A stretch of DNA of 53,069 nucleotides from Microbotryomycetes sp. JL201. Lineage: Eukaryota; Basidiomycota; Microbotryomycetes. The DNA is taken from contig JAQYUZ010000066.1 in assembly GCA_033819885.1 (NCBI GenBank), positions 1 to 53,069 on the forward strand, in the 5' to 3' direction. The position numbers were made by a program, and so were the translations under genes. This document shows, piece by piece, positions 34,222-43,540 of this stretch. Each line of letters starts with the position of its first letter. The first letter of the stretch is position 1. Under the pieces are notes generated by a model, which was not told the origin of the DNA, did no database searches, and was given only the letters and a program-made list of their open reading frames with translations.

Positions 34222-36137
34222 TTATCGCTTTCCTCGCCCCCGGCCTCCACCACGGAATCGACTTCGCGGACGGAAAACCCCTTTCGTGCGCCTACCTCCA
34301 GCGGCAGTTGCCTGCTTTTTTTGAGCACTGATGCCATAATTTTCGTCGTCAATGGCGACGGCGTCACCTCTAGGCGTCTTCACGGCAAAGATTGCCGCAA
34401 CTGGTGAGCTCGCGTAAGCTTCAGACACAATGTACGACTATCACATATGCTTACATCCTTTGCGGATGGCAGCCGGCATGGTCGAAATGTAGATCGAGCC
34501 TGTCGGGGGAGGAGAGCCATTCTGGGGCGGGCCAAGTCGCACAGCCGTCATGACTTCTTGCTCGACCTCCTGCCCACGATCAGACTTCATATCGTCTTCA
34601 TCTTCTTCATCGACTGGGAGATCTTGAATCACGACTTGGCCGCGCTTGCGTTTAGTTTGGCCAGTTTGCTCAGAAATTCGGCAGGACTGGTCCTCAACAA
34701 AATCGCCATCAGCCCTTGGCCTGATCCCCTGACGCTTCAAGTGAGGCTCGAGCTGAGACGTTGTTCCGTTTCTGTGGTTGGTAAAAGACATTACCGAGGG
34801 CCGCGCCGGTGAGCTTGGAAACAATTCCTGCGCAAGTGCATCTTTCGCGATCGTCTCGACGAGTGGCGGGGGCCCTGGATCTGGAGGAAATTGATCCTGC
34901 TCGATAATGTCAATGTCGCTGCTTTGCGACAAAGCAATGTCCGATACCAGGCACGCCTCGACATGATCTTGTATAGAATTGACGGAAAACTGTGTCCGAT
35001 CGTGAGCAAAAATCTTCCACAGACCCGAGAGTTTCACGGACCTTCATTCCGCATATCGGACAGGCTAATTCGGCTGCGCCTTGTCGAGCTAGAGCGGCCG
35101 GTAAGCATCCTACAGAATCTGCCCTTCCTGCCTGTTTCTTGTTTGCTCTTTTCTTCTTCAAGGCCTCTGGACAGCCCGGCAGTACGGTCAGCGTGAATCA
35201 ACTCGGGGCGTGAATGAACGGACTGACCGAGTTTCTCACAGCGCAATCGTTTCTCCCTGTCCGCGGAGCGTTCATAACCCAGAGATTCGCCATGGTCCGA
35301 GTCGCTCTCATCATGCTCATTTTCAACAATTTCCGCAATGTCGATCGGACGATTGACCGCAGGCAGGTTTGACATCCTCCGCAGTCGCTCGCTGATTGTC
35401 ATCTCGCTGGTCAAGCCCTTCTGCACCTTTGGCCTGGCCGACACGCCCCAGAAGTCTTTGGGTGTGCTCGGCTGTTCCGGCCTGTCCACTGTCTCGAGCT
35501 GTGGCGAAGGGGAATTATCGCGTCCTCGCTTGAAGGTTGACGTTCGCTTTTTTGGCTCTCGGTTTCTGACCTTGGCCTTGCTCTTGCCCTTGCCTTCAAG
35601 GATGACTCTGTCCTCTTCCGTCTCATGGAGTAAAGTCTTGGCAGCAGATAAATTGTCGCCGTCTTTCGTGGCAGGTGTGCCGCCTGTCGAACTTGAACCA
35701 GCTCGTTGAGGGGCGCGGTTTTCGCCCTGAATGCTTTCGCTGCTTTTCTGAAGCGAGTTGTTGTCTTTCCATCCATATTCCCTCGCCATAGCGTACAGTC
35801 TGGTACCACCGAGATCCCAGGATTCGATTTGACTGGCCGTTCCAAGCAGCCAGCGCTTGCGATTGGAACCGGCGAGCAAGTCATCTGCAGTTCGCTGAGC
35901 TGCTCTGTCACCCGAGTTACGTGAGACATTGTCCTCCTGCTTTCGTTTGCCCTTGATGTCTTTCCTTCGGCGCAAGACCGGCCTGTCGACAACCTCCAAG
36001 TCCGAGCTGATCGGAGAACTCGAGCGTGCACGGTCTGAGGACGTGCGCGGCAACAAAGTCGGCGACGGCATGCGAATTGGGCCGGATCTCTTGAAAAACT
36101 GGTTGATGCTGTCCTCGCCATCATCGTCGGACGACAT
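34222..36137 (-). CDS. UBZ4-type (Rad18-like) zinc-finger protein, function unknown
   Basis: I do not recognise the full protein. It begins MSSDDDGEDSINQFFKRSG, reminiscent of PIP-box-like QxxFF sequences though not a perfect match. A long charged disordered region follows. After EALKKKRANKKQAGRAD come the zinc-finger residues: CPICGMKFSVNSIQDHVEAC. This is C-x2-C-x11-H-x3-C, a ubiquitin-binding UBZ4/Rad18-type finger, and it forms only when the intron at about 34987-35037 is removed. Beyond it the chain is acidic (LPVDEEDEDDMKSD), and the last exon ends in an RG-rich tail (RSRFRGGGRGRGKR). Introns also lie near 35168-35230 and a very short one, about 36 nt, near 34397-34432. The finger suggests a DNA-damage or ubiquitin role; that is inference. 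It shares a 228-bp promoter region with TRS20. Confidence 0.72.
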
Positions 36138-36365
36138 AACAGCCGCCACGCACCCGACGCGTCACGACGCGACCTTGCTACGCTCCACCTGGGAACTGTG
36201 GACGCGAGCAGGCGCCAGACAAGTCGCCAATTTATCGTCACGAGATCTAATTGGGTCGTACCGGCGGGTCGACAGTGTTGCAGATGCGAAAGGAAGGCTG
36301 AAACCAGTCGCGAGGTGCTGCGGACGGCTTTCGGCCTCAGCCAAGTCGTGCCACCCTCGGCACAC
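36138..36365. promoter_or_regulatory. Divergent promoter between UBZ4-finger gene and TRS20
   Basis: Only 228 bp separate the two start codons, which face away from each other. No distinct motif was recognised. Confidence 0.5.
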
Positions 36366-37181
36366 ATGAGTTATTACCTCGGTCGGTCGGCGTTCAGCTG
36401 GTTCCATGCTGTCTGGTCTGTACCCTGATGCTGCCTTCGGTGTCGTGCAGTGCTCGTGGGCACTATCGACAACCCGCTGTACGAGGCTCACCTGACGTCG
36501 ACGCGGTCTGCATCGTCGACAGTCATGTCTGTGCCGCCTGTCTCAAGCAATCAGCCAACGTCATTCACTATCTTTGGCGCGCTGCAGGGCGGCACAAGCG
36601 CCAATAACACCCCGAGCGTCGGCGGACCTGCTGCTGCCAGCACGGTCGGCTACGGCAGCAAGAACGGCGTCATGGGCAGACATGTTATGCAGCTTGTCGC
36701 TCATGCCAGTCTGGATGTCGTGGAGGACGTCCAGTGGACAAATGGTGCCATGTCAGCTCCAGTTCGGTCCACTCTTTCGAAACAACACACTGACCTCTTC
36801 CGTACTCCGGCCATGCTCAGGTATCTCAAGACTATCGACAAATTTCACGAGTGGACAGTTTCGGTCTGGCTCACGCCCGGCGGTGAGTCCTGGAGTTGCT
36901 CGGCGAGTCACGTGCTTACGGTATCCGCGGCGTTCCAGGCGTCAAACTGATTTTGCTGCACGAAGTCAAGAACGATGACGGCATTCGTCTGTTCCTGCAA
37001 GAAGTCTGGGAGCTCTACGTAAAGGTGGGCGAGCGCGCGCAGCCTGCTGGAGGTCTTGTACTCCGCTGAACCTAGTTGACCGTTGCAGACACTGCTCAAT
37101 CCGTTTCACGAACTGAATACGCCGATCAAAAGCCCGGCTTTCGATACACGCGTTCGAGCTAGCGCAAAAAAGCACCTTTGA
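36366..37181 (+). CDS. TRS20: TRAPP complex subunit 2 (sedlin/Trs20)
   Basis: A longin-fold subunit of the TRAPP complexes that tether vesicles and activate Ypt/Rab GTPases at the Golgi and in autophagy. Exon 1 is 16 nt and encodes MSYYL (36366-36381); after an intron to 36450 the frame reads VLVGTIDNPLYEAHL, matching the sedlin start. HVMQLVAHASLDVVEDVQWT, MYLKTIDKFHEWTVSVWLTP, GVKLILLHEVKNDDGIRLFL, QEVWELYVKTLLNPFHELN and SPAFDTRVRASAKKHL complete it. Four introns fit by frame. About 60 residues of S/G/A/P/T-rich sequence are inserted between strands 1 and 2 (roughly 36510-36680), absent from yeast and human sedlin. The stop is at 37179-37181. Confidence 0.9.
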
Positions 37182-38019
37182 GCATCTGATCGCGCGAATG
37201 TTGGGTCTGTGCAACATGTTGTATCGAACCTGTTGTAAGAGTAAAGTCGAATGGTCGGTCCGGTCGCCTTGGAGCTCTCGCTTGCTTTGAGCAGCGACCG
37301 CGGACTTTCAGGAGCCACGATGCACGGACCCGTTGGCCCGTGCGGATATTCTCCTATAATTATAGTGCAAATACGGTAAGTGTGCGGTCGGCAACGGGGT
37401 AACGCGCGTCACACACCATCCGGCTCCGCCTCAAACGAAGAACAAACAAGACGGGCATGTTTCGTTCTAGGATAGCCGTCACATGCACGTTGCTTGCATG
37501 GATACTGCTGGCCATGTCAAAGCCTATTCTGTTCCCGGTGACCGGATCAAGCACGGTCAGTCCCGCCAATGCTCTCCGTGATCTCATCTCGGCGCTTACG
37601 TCGATGACGGCTGCCAGAGCATACATGCAGACCGAAGGTCGACGTTCAAGCTCAAAAACACCACTAGTGTGGGCGCTCCAGAAAGCGATGTTCCTGGTGG
37701 AGTTCTGAATCAGGTTTATGGCTTCACAGATGGGTGCACCGCTGAATCGCCTCAAGAAATACGGCACAGAGGTCTGGACATGAAGCGACATCACGATCAG
37801 TCACAATGCTGCAATCTGGCAGCGAATTGCTGATGAAAGCAAATCAGGCAGGGCGAGTCTGGGCAGGAGAATGAGATTTGGCAGAAACAGTGGCGTCTCT
37901 TCCTTACTTCTCTTGTGAAATTATCAACATTGTTTTCATAGCATGGGTTGGCGGACTTGACTGGGGCGTGCGCTCGAGCCTCTCGCAGCGATTGTTTCCC
38001 GACTCTAACCTCTCGCGTC
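37182..38019. other. Interval between TRS20 and PUP2
   Basis: 838 bases with no recognised family. It contains a 144-codon minus-strand open frame (listed separately) and, opposite it, an 83-codon plus-strand frame at 37457-37708 with a hydrophobic start (TCTLLAWILLAMSKPILF). Part must be the PUP2 promoter. Confidence 0.4.
37360..37794 (-). CDS. Possible small hypothetical protein
   Basis: An ATG-started frame (MSLHVQTSVPYFLRRFSG) open for about 143 codons in an otherwise empty gap, ending ADRTLTVFAL. It has no signal peptide, membrane segment or motif that I recognise. A GTAAGC donor-like site lies inside it, so it may instead be part of a spliced gene, or chance. The opposite strand also has an open frame, so orientation is uncertain. 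Confidence 0.25.
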   Translation of the reverse strand: MMSLHVQTSVPYFLRRFSGAPICEAINLIQNSTRNIAFWSAHTSGVFELERRPSVCMYALAAVIDVSAEMRSRRALAGLTVLDPVTGNRIGFDMASSIHASNVHVTAILERNMPVLFVLRLRRSRMVCDARYPVADRTLTVFAL

Positions 38020-39214
38020 ATGTTCAGCAGGTGAGTCGGGTCGCAGCCTTATGCGATCATCCTTGGAATTTCTCATGCGTCACCTCAACGATGCTGACAC
38101 TTGCGGTTGCTCTACAGTCGAAGCGATTACGACAGAGGTGTCAACGTCTACAGTCCCGAAGGGCGGCTGTTCCAAGGCAAGTTGGGTGGTCTTATCTCCA
38201 TTGCATATGCAATGTGGTGTCTGTGTCGTTGTTCTTGACTACACTAGGCAGCAAAGGCCGCGTGTGCGCTCGTGAACTGACGCACGCCTCGTGGATCTCA
38301 TGCAGTCGAGTATGCCATCGAGGCAATCAAGGTACGCTCCTTTATGAACAGGTCTTGCTCTAGGCAATGGAAGGCTTTGGTTGTTGACAGTCTGTTGCTC
38401 GCCGTCGCAGCTCGGCTCGACGACTGTGGGCATCCAGACAAGCCAGGGCGTCGTGCTGGCAGTCGAGAAGCGAACACAATCACCTTTGCTCGATTCCGAC
38501 TCTGTCGAAAAGGTCATGGAGATTGACAGGCACGTTGCGTGCGCAATGAGCGGTCTCGTCGCGGATGCACGAACAATGGTCGAACATGCTCGCGTTACGG
38601 CACAGAACCACAGTTTCACATACGATGAACCGATAAAGGTCGAGTCTGTTACACAATCAGTCTCGGATCTGGCTCTGCGTTTCGGTGAGGGCGTGGACGA
38701 CGAAGAGGCCAAGATGGTTAGTCATTCAGAACTATGAACCCAGCAATGCTCTGAACAACATGTGTATAGTCTCGACCGTTCGGTGTCGCCCTCTTGATCG
38801 CCGGCATCGATCATCATGGCCCGCAACTGTAAGTGGCGAGCCGAATTCAACCGCGCTTGGTTGACTCAGCTCGCTTGACTGCAGATACCACGCCGACCCA
38901 TCAGGCACATTCATGCGATACGATGCCAAAGCCATTGGATCCGGCAGCGAGGGTGCGCAGAACGAGCTGCAGGATTCGTACAACAAGGTTCGTAGTTTCA
39001 GCCGTTGTGCGTTACGCTTTGCTGATAACGTCGGTTTCTGCAGAGCATGTCGCTGGAAGACGCACAAGTACTGGCGCTCAAGGTATTGAAGCAGGTCATG
39101 GAGGAGAAGCTCGATCATAACAACGTTCAACTGGCACAAGTCGTCCCCGATACTGGTTTCGCCATCCTGAATCAAGAGCAATTGAAGGTCGTCGTCGACA
39201 AGATAGAAGCATGA
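38020..39214 (+). CDS. PUP2: 20S proteasome subunit alpha type 5
   Basis: An outer-ring subunit of the 20S proteasome. Exon 1 is 11 nt (38020-38030), giving M-F-S-S with the next exon; then [28 protein letters not shown] and [20 protein letters not shown] follow, which identify alpha5. [77 protein letters not shown] and [19 protein letters not shown] are all in place. Exon VEYAIEAIK is just 26 nt (38306-38331) and is preceded by a GC-AG intron (38177-38305). The stop is at 39212-39214. Length (about 250) is normal for the family. Like other alpha subunits it has no catalytic threonine. Confidence 0.93.
38177..38305 (+). other. GC-AG intron in PUP2
   Basis: The exon ends CTGTTCCAAG and the intron begins GCAAGT; it ends TCATGCAG before TCGAGTATGCC. 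Only this join gives [12 protein letters not shown], which is nearly invariant in alpha5. The length is 129 bases. Confidence 0.85.
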
Positions 39215-39334
39215 AAGCGGTGATGTAATGAAACAAGAGGTTCTTCATTCGGCATCGGTATCTAGGAGCCTTTGTCCGCGGTGTTTTGCGACTTTGGTGC
39301 CGCCTAGTCATGTCGATCCATCTTCGCTCTAGTC

Positions 39335-40196
39335 ATGTCTCATCGTCACAGGAAGGATAGGGACGATGACGAGTCAGCGCCGCTCGATGGAGATGCGGCG
39401 GCTCAGCACGATCATGATCCATCGAGTGGATGGCGCCGCTTGCATCACGTGGTCTTCCTGGTCATCGTTGTTTGTTGCCGCTCGTGGGTTGAACATTGGA
39501 AGTCAGATGCTAATGAAGGGTGTTGCGTTTCACAGATTGCGGCTCTGGCGTGAGCTGGCTTGCCTTCTTGGCGCAAGATCCGTCTGACGTGTACGACAGC
39601 CTCGATATTCTCTTTGCGGTGCTGCTCGCGTTCAAGCATTTTGGAATACCACTCTGCAAGTGAACCCGACTGTAAGTGTACGAAATTCTGAATTGTGGTC
39701 TGCAGACGTGTGGCTGCCCGCCGTGACGTTTTCCGCGGTGGAGGGTCTATACACCGCTACCGCTTTGACCGCCGTCGAGACACACAATTTTGCAAGCAGC
39801 AAGATTGACATGGGCAGTCCGATGTTGTCGCTGTACTCCCTGTGAGTAGATTCAGCTACTAGTCTTATATTTTGGCGCTCAAGAGCGAGCGTTTACAGAG
39901 CGACAGGAACGACTATTATCGCTTGCTGGGGAGTCTGGAGCGAAGGCGATGATTGGTGGAAATACTTGATTTTCGCGGTCAGTTTCGTCAGTGCATCGGT
40001 CGAACGCCAGCTGACGCTAACCTGGTGTGCGCAGATTGGCGTGCTGAGCAACATCACAACCGTTGTGCTCGTCTGTGTTTCGTATCGTCTGCATGTGCTG
40101 CTCCTGCGAGAATCAGGTACAGACGCACCGAAGAAGAAGAAGAAGAAGCATCGGTGGCACCGCCACTCGAAGGCGGATGCTGAAGAGTCAGATTAG
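39335..40196 (+). CDS. Multipass membrane protein of unknown function (1 of 3)
   Basis: I do not recognise the family. The N-terminus is charged and His/Asp-rich (MSHRHRKDRDDDESAPLDGD), then hydrophobic segments alternate with short loops: HHVVFLVIVV, SWLAFLAQ, SLDILFAVLLAFKHFGIPL, VWLPAVTFSAVEGLYTATAL, SLATGTTIIACWGVWSEGDD, YLIFAVSFVSASVE and IGVLSNITTVVLVCVSYRLH. The tail is very basic (KKKKKKHRWHRHSK). About six or seven membrane spans are likely. The first intron (about 39470-39531) has a weak GTTGCC donor and is the least certain join. The second, 39656-39705, fits as GC-AG. Two further multipass membrane genes follow directly. Confidence 0.62.
39656..39705 (+). other. GC-AG intron in membrane protein gene 1
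   Basis: The intron begins GCAAGT and ends GTCTGCAG, 50 bases long. It joins FGIPL to VWLPAVTF in phase 1 with no stop; reading on without it meets an in-frame TGA two codons later. Confidence 0.65.
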
Positions 40197-40393
40197 AGCA
40201 AGAGCATGAGCGGTAAACCTGTGTAGTGTACTATTTGTCATGAACTTCCGCGAATCCAATCCATTTTGGTCACTGTCATCCAGATTCGCCGTTCATGAGG
40301 CCCCGCGAGGAGCTTGTCCTGGGGCGATGTGCGCAAAAACACAAAGAAAACTGCCGGCCGCTACCCGTTCTCCTCTTGAACCGGATCATCACG

Positions 40394-41322
40394 ATGCCTT
40401 ATCACGATTCTCGTCGCAAAAGTGCGGCAGCTTCAGGAAACAAAACGTTACGGATCGCTCCTGCCGCGTGCGTCTTTTTCGGCTCTCTCATCTATACAGG
40501 ACTTTGTCAGTCTGTGGGCGGCTCAATGAGCTTCTATGAAGTTCTGTTGACCTTGTTACCCTGTGAAGTGGCTTGGAACACACATGCCTCGCAAAAGAGT
40601 CTGCCAGCGTTCGTCCGTGTACCTGGTATCGTGGCGTGCGCGTCAATGGGTCTTTGGACCATCCTATCAGCGGTAATCGTCTTTGCTATCTACACTGGCG
40701 AACGTATCAAAGACGTGCAACAGTCTGTGAGGAAAGGGCATCCACTTCGTCAGTCAACACATTCCTCTATTCTTCGCCACTGAATCTGCTCGGTCGCAGA
40801 TAATTGGGGTCTTCGCTGGTGGATCCCAATTGTGTCTCAAGTGGTCTTTACCCTCAATGCCTCCTATCTGTACATGACGTTGTGGGTCGTTGCCATGGGA
40901 GTCGAGGGTAAAGACTTTTGCTTTGCCAATGTCACGGCTGGCGAGTCCGAATGTTCTGCCGACGGGTACAAGCTCGGGTTCTTCGCGGCGGTGAGGGCTA
41001 GACATGAGGATACACGTGTCGGTGGGCTGATTGATCCTCGCACAGGGTCTTGCCCTGATGGGCGGCTTGCTCGTTCTGCTAGAAATTAGCAAGCCCTTGA
41101 GACAATGCTTGAAGGTACTGCAAGCTAACAAAGCCTGCTCTCTCAGCCATGGTTCGGATTGAAAACGAATTCGAGAATGTCAAGGCTGGCTTGAGAAGTG
41201 CTTATGGTCCAAATGGCAACCTCGGTGCAAATCGGCGAAGCAACTCTGGATACGGTGACACTCTGGCCAGTGACAACAACGACGGCTACTTATCCCGCAA
41301 CAAGGAAGACGATTACTCGTAA
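40394..41322 (+). CDS. Multipass membrane protein of unknown function (2 of 3)
   Basis: Not recognised. Starts MPYHDSRRKSAAASGNKTLR; an in-frame ATG at 40295 would add 33 residues. Hydrophobic segments: IAPAACVFFGSLIYTGLC, SMSFYEVLLTLLPCE, GIVACASMGLWTILSAVIVF, WWIPIVSQVVFTLNASYLYM with TLWVVAMGVEG, and GLALMGGLLVLLEIT. A Cys-containing loop (KDFCFANVTAGESECSADGY) with an N-glycosylation sequon (NVT) probably faces outward. The last exon is a hydrophilic N/S/G-rich tail, MVRIENEFENVKAGLRSAYG and on to NKEDDYS. That exon is reached by a GC-AG intron (41089-41146); the competing GT donor would give a 32-base intron, too short. The stop at 41320-41322 is 3 bp from the stop of the next gene on the other strand. 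Confidence 0.62.
41089..41146 (+). other. GC-AG intron in membrane protein gene 2
   Basis: Begins GCAAGC, has CTAAC as branch site and ends CTCTCTCAG, 58 bases. It joins LLVLLEI to TMVRIENEFE in frame. Confidence 0.6.
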
Positions 41323-41325
41323 AAG

Positions 41326-42339
41326 TCACCACAGAGTATATTCGACTTTGTCTTCGAGACCTGCTGCAATAGCTGCAACCTTGCGCTTGTGTCCCGTCGA
41401 AACGATCTCGAACGAGAATATTGCCAACAGTGTGTTGAGAGCTGCCAGCAATGCTATGTACTGTAATAGGGGCACTGAGGAAAAGAAAAATTTGGAAACA
41501 GTGCGACCGAGACTGACGAGCGAGATACAAAGTGTGATCACGAGCCATTTCTGAAAGCAGGGAGTCTCTGTTCCAAGCTGCTTGTTCCGCCAACCGCTTC
41601 CAAAGAGGGCCTCAGCCTGGCCAGTACATGGGGCGAGGTGGTCTCCGCTCACCAGATTGCTTCGATCCTCGTCTTGTGCGAGATCAACAGGTAGCCGTAC
41701 CAGTATGACAGTAGCGTGGTAGCAATACCTGAAGCCTGCAAGCAATACCCTGAGCTGACAGTGAATGCCTCTTTCAATAGACCCACGCTGAGCACGACGG
41801 CGGCGACCTAGTTTCATTCGTCGAGTTAGATCAATGAGTGAAGGATGAACTCCGACTTACAAGATGGTGCTGACAGCAACACCGTATTGTTAGTCGTTGC
41901 TCGCCTTGACTGTGGCGCCGAGACTCACTTTGCCCGTACCTCTTTTGCGAAGCACGAACCACGAGACAAGCAGAACAAGAAAATTGACGACGGACACGAC
42001 AACGACATGATATCCCCATAAAGTGACATTGGCCGGCACGGCTGGTGGTTGGTGTAAGGGAACAGCATGCCTGATAGCCGCAACGCGCTCACATTCGCCA
42101 ACTTCTAGAATGCAAACTGCTGTGACAATCTGAAGCCAGGGTAAAACAGCACACAGCAGCAAAGCCCGCTCTCTGTTGATAGTACATGAGCGTATGTATT
42201 TCCCGAGCGGGCGCACTCACCTGAACTCGAGTTCTCTCAGGCCTTTGACTCTGCTTGTGTCAGGGCGCGCTTGTGGAGCCGAGCACAGCTTCGACTGACC
42301 TTCATAACGCGCTCTGTCAACAATTTCTGCCGACGACAT
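41326..42339 (-). CDS. Multipass membrane protein of unknown function (3 of 3)
   Basis: Not recognised. The inferred start is MSSAEIVDRARYE at 42339, joined through two introns to GLRELEFR and then ERALLLCAVLPWLQIVTAV. Further hydrophobic segments: NVTLWGYHVVVVSVVNFLVL with LVSWFVLRKRG, VAAVVLSVGLLKEAFTV, SGIATTLLSYWYGYLLI, WLVITLCISLVSLG, and SVPLLQYIALLAALNTLLAI with FSFEIVSTG. The tail is KVAAIAAGLEDKVEYTLW. A seven-span layout is plausible. An intron at about 41613-41684 removes an in-frame stop. It is convergent with membrane gene 2. Confidence 0.6.
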
Positions 42340-42551
42340 GCCGTTGCACGACCCAGACAAAAGTCTCCGGCGTACTAGCGCGGCTTTGACCGGACAAGGC
42401 TCCTATGTGCGAGCGGCGGGTCTATAGATCGGTTACTGCGGCGCTGAATTACAAGAAAGCGAGACTGAGAGCCTCGATAGAATTACTTTATTGGTTTGAT
42501 TATTGCTACAAAGCGACATGGCGGACTTTGAGGAAGGGAAGCGAAGCTCGG

Positions 42552-43388
42552 CTACTTGTTGCTGGGTGGGGGCGGCCCGGGAGGAGGTGAATAGTAAGGT
42601 TGTTGTGGATTGGCGACAGGCGGCGGGGACTGTGGTGGCGGATAGTACGGTGCGTCTTGCTGGCCCGAGCTCGAGTCTTGACGATAGCCAGAATCTAAAG
42701 TAGAGATCGCGTTCAGTGCATCTCCAAACACGGTCACGCTTTTGCACGCACATGTAGGTGGCGGAGCTTGGCCCATTTCCGCCTGATTGGCGCCATTGAA
42801 ATTGTTGTTATTGCTGCTGTAGCCCGGGTTGTATTGGCCGTACTGTTGTTGTTGCGGCTGTTGCTGCTGAGGATTGTAAAAGCCTTGCTGAACTGGGAAC
42901 GCTTGTTTGAATTGTCGTGCACGTTTGCGTCGCATCAAGTACCCTGCCAAGCCATTGCCGTGTCAGCCGCGCTGCATGCCGCCAAGCCAAACACGGCGCT
43001 GCACCACTCGAGTCAAGACTTGCCGATGAACAAGATGATGAGTGCGACGCCGACTGCGACTCCGATGCCTGAAGACGCGAGCGCGAGTCAGCACAGCCAC
43101 GCCAGACGTCGCCGTGTTTCGTCATTGCGTTGGAAGACTGACCAATGCCGATACGAGCGCCATAGCTTGTCCGATTGTCATAGTAGCCATCTGAGTCCGG
43201 GCCACACGGTGTGTCAGTCAGGCCATTTACGAGTGCGCCGGTGCGCAGTGGCGTCATTGGGCGCGGCACAGTCGCACCTCCCCATCATTTCACTCACAGT
43301 ACTGTGCATGGACGGGCGATGCCGCTGCAAGCACGACTGCAACAGCAGCTGCTACTGCTGGTGTGCCGACGCGGTTTTGACGAGTCAT
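42552..43388 (-). CDS. Small single-pass membrane protein with PY motif, Rcr-like
   Basis: Starts MTRQNRVGTPAVAAAVAVVL, a signal peptide probably cut after SPVHA. Then AQYYGYYDNRTSYGARIG (with an NRT sequon) leads into one membrane span, IGVAVGVALIILFIGYL, and the stop-transfer MRRKRARQFK. The cytosolic tail is Q/N/P-rich. Removing a 57-base intron (about 42699-42755) gives PPPTYSGY, a PPxY motif that binds WW domains of Rsp5-type ubiquitin ligases; leaving it in keeps the frame but loses the motif. The end is PYYPPPQSPPP and PPPGPPPPSNK. This layout resembles fungal Rcr1/2-type proteins (chitin regulation and Rsp5 adaptors), but sequence identity was not tested. One intron (42944-43023) is GC-AG. 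Confidence 0.65.
42944..43023 (-). other. GC-AG intron in Rcr-like gene
   Basis: On the coding strand the exon ends TTCATCG, the intron starts GCAAGT and ends TTGGCAG, 80 bases. The join gives LIILFIGYLMRRKR, a complete membrane span with its basic stop-transfer residues. Confidence 0.7.
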
Positions 43389-43540
43389 AGTAGATGCGAA
43401 AGAGCTGAAGGCTGTCGAACGAGGCCTTGGCGCGCTCTCGAACGCAGCGCGCTGCGCAATTCACGATTTTTTGCTATTTGCAACAAGCAACACGGCATGA
43501 TCCATAGAAGAAAGAAAAGTATAAAGTCGACAACATCCCT

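Noticed and set aside
41102-41146. Conventional GT-AG intron (GTACTG donor at 41115) in membrane protein gene 2
   Set aside because: It would be only 32 bases long and lead to a stop after 15 residues, whereas the GC-AG alternative has normal length and keeps a 58-codon tail open.
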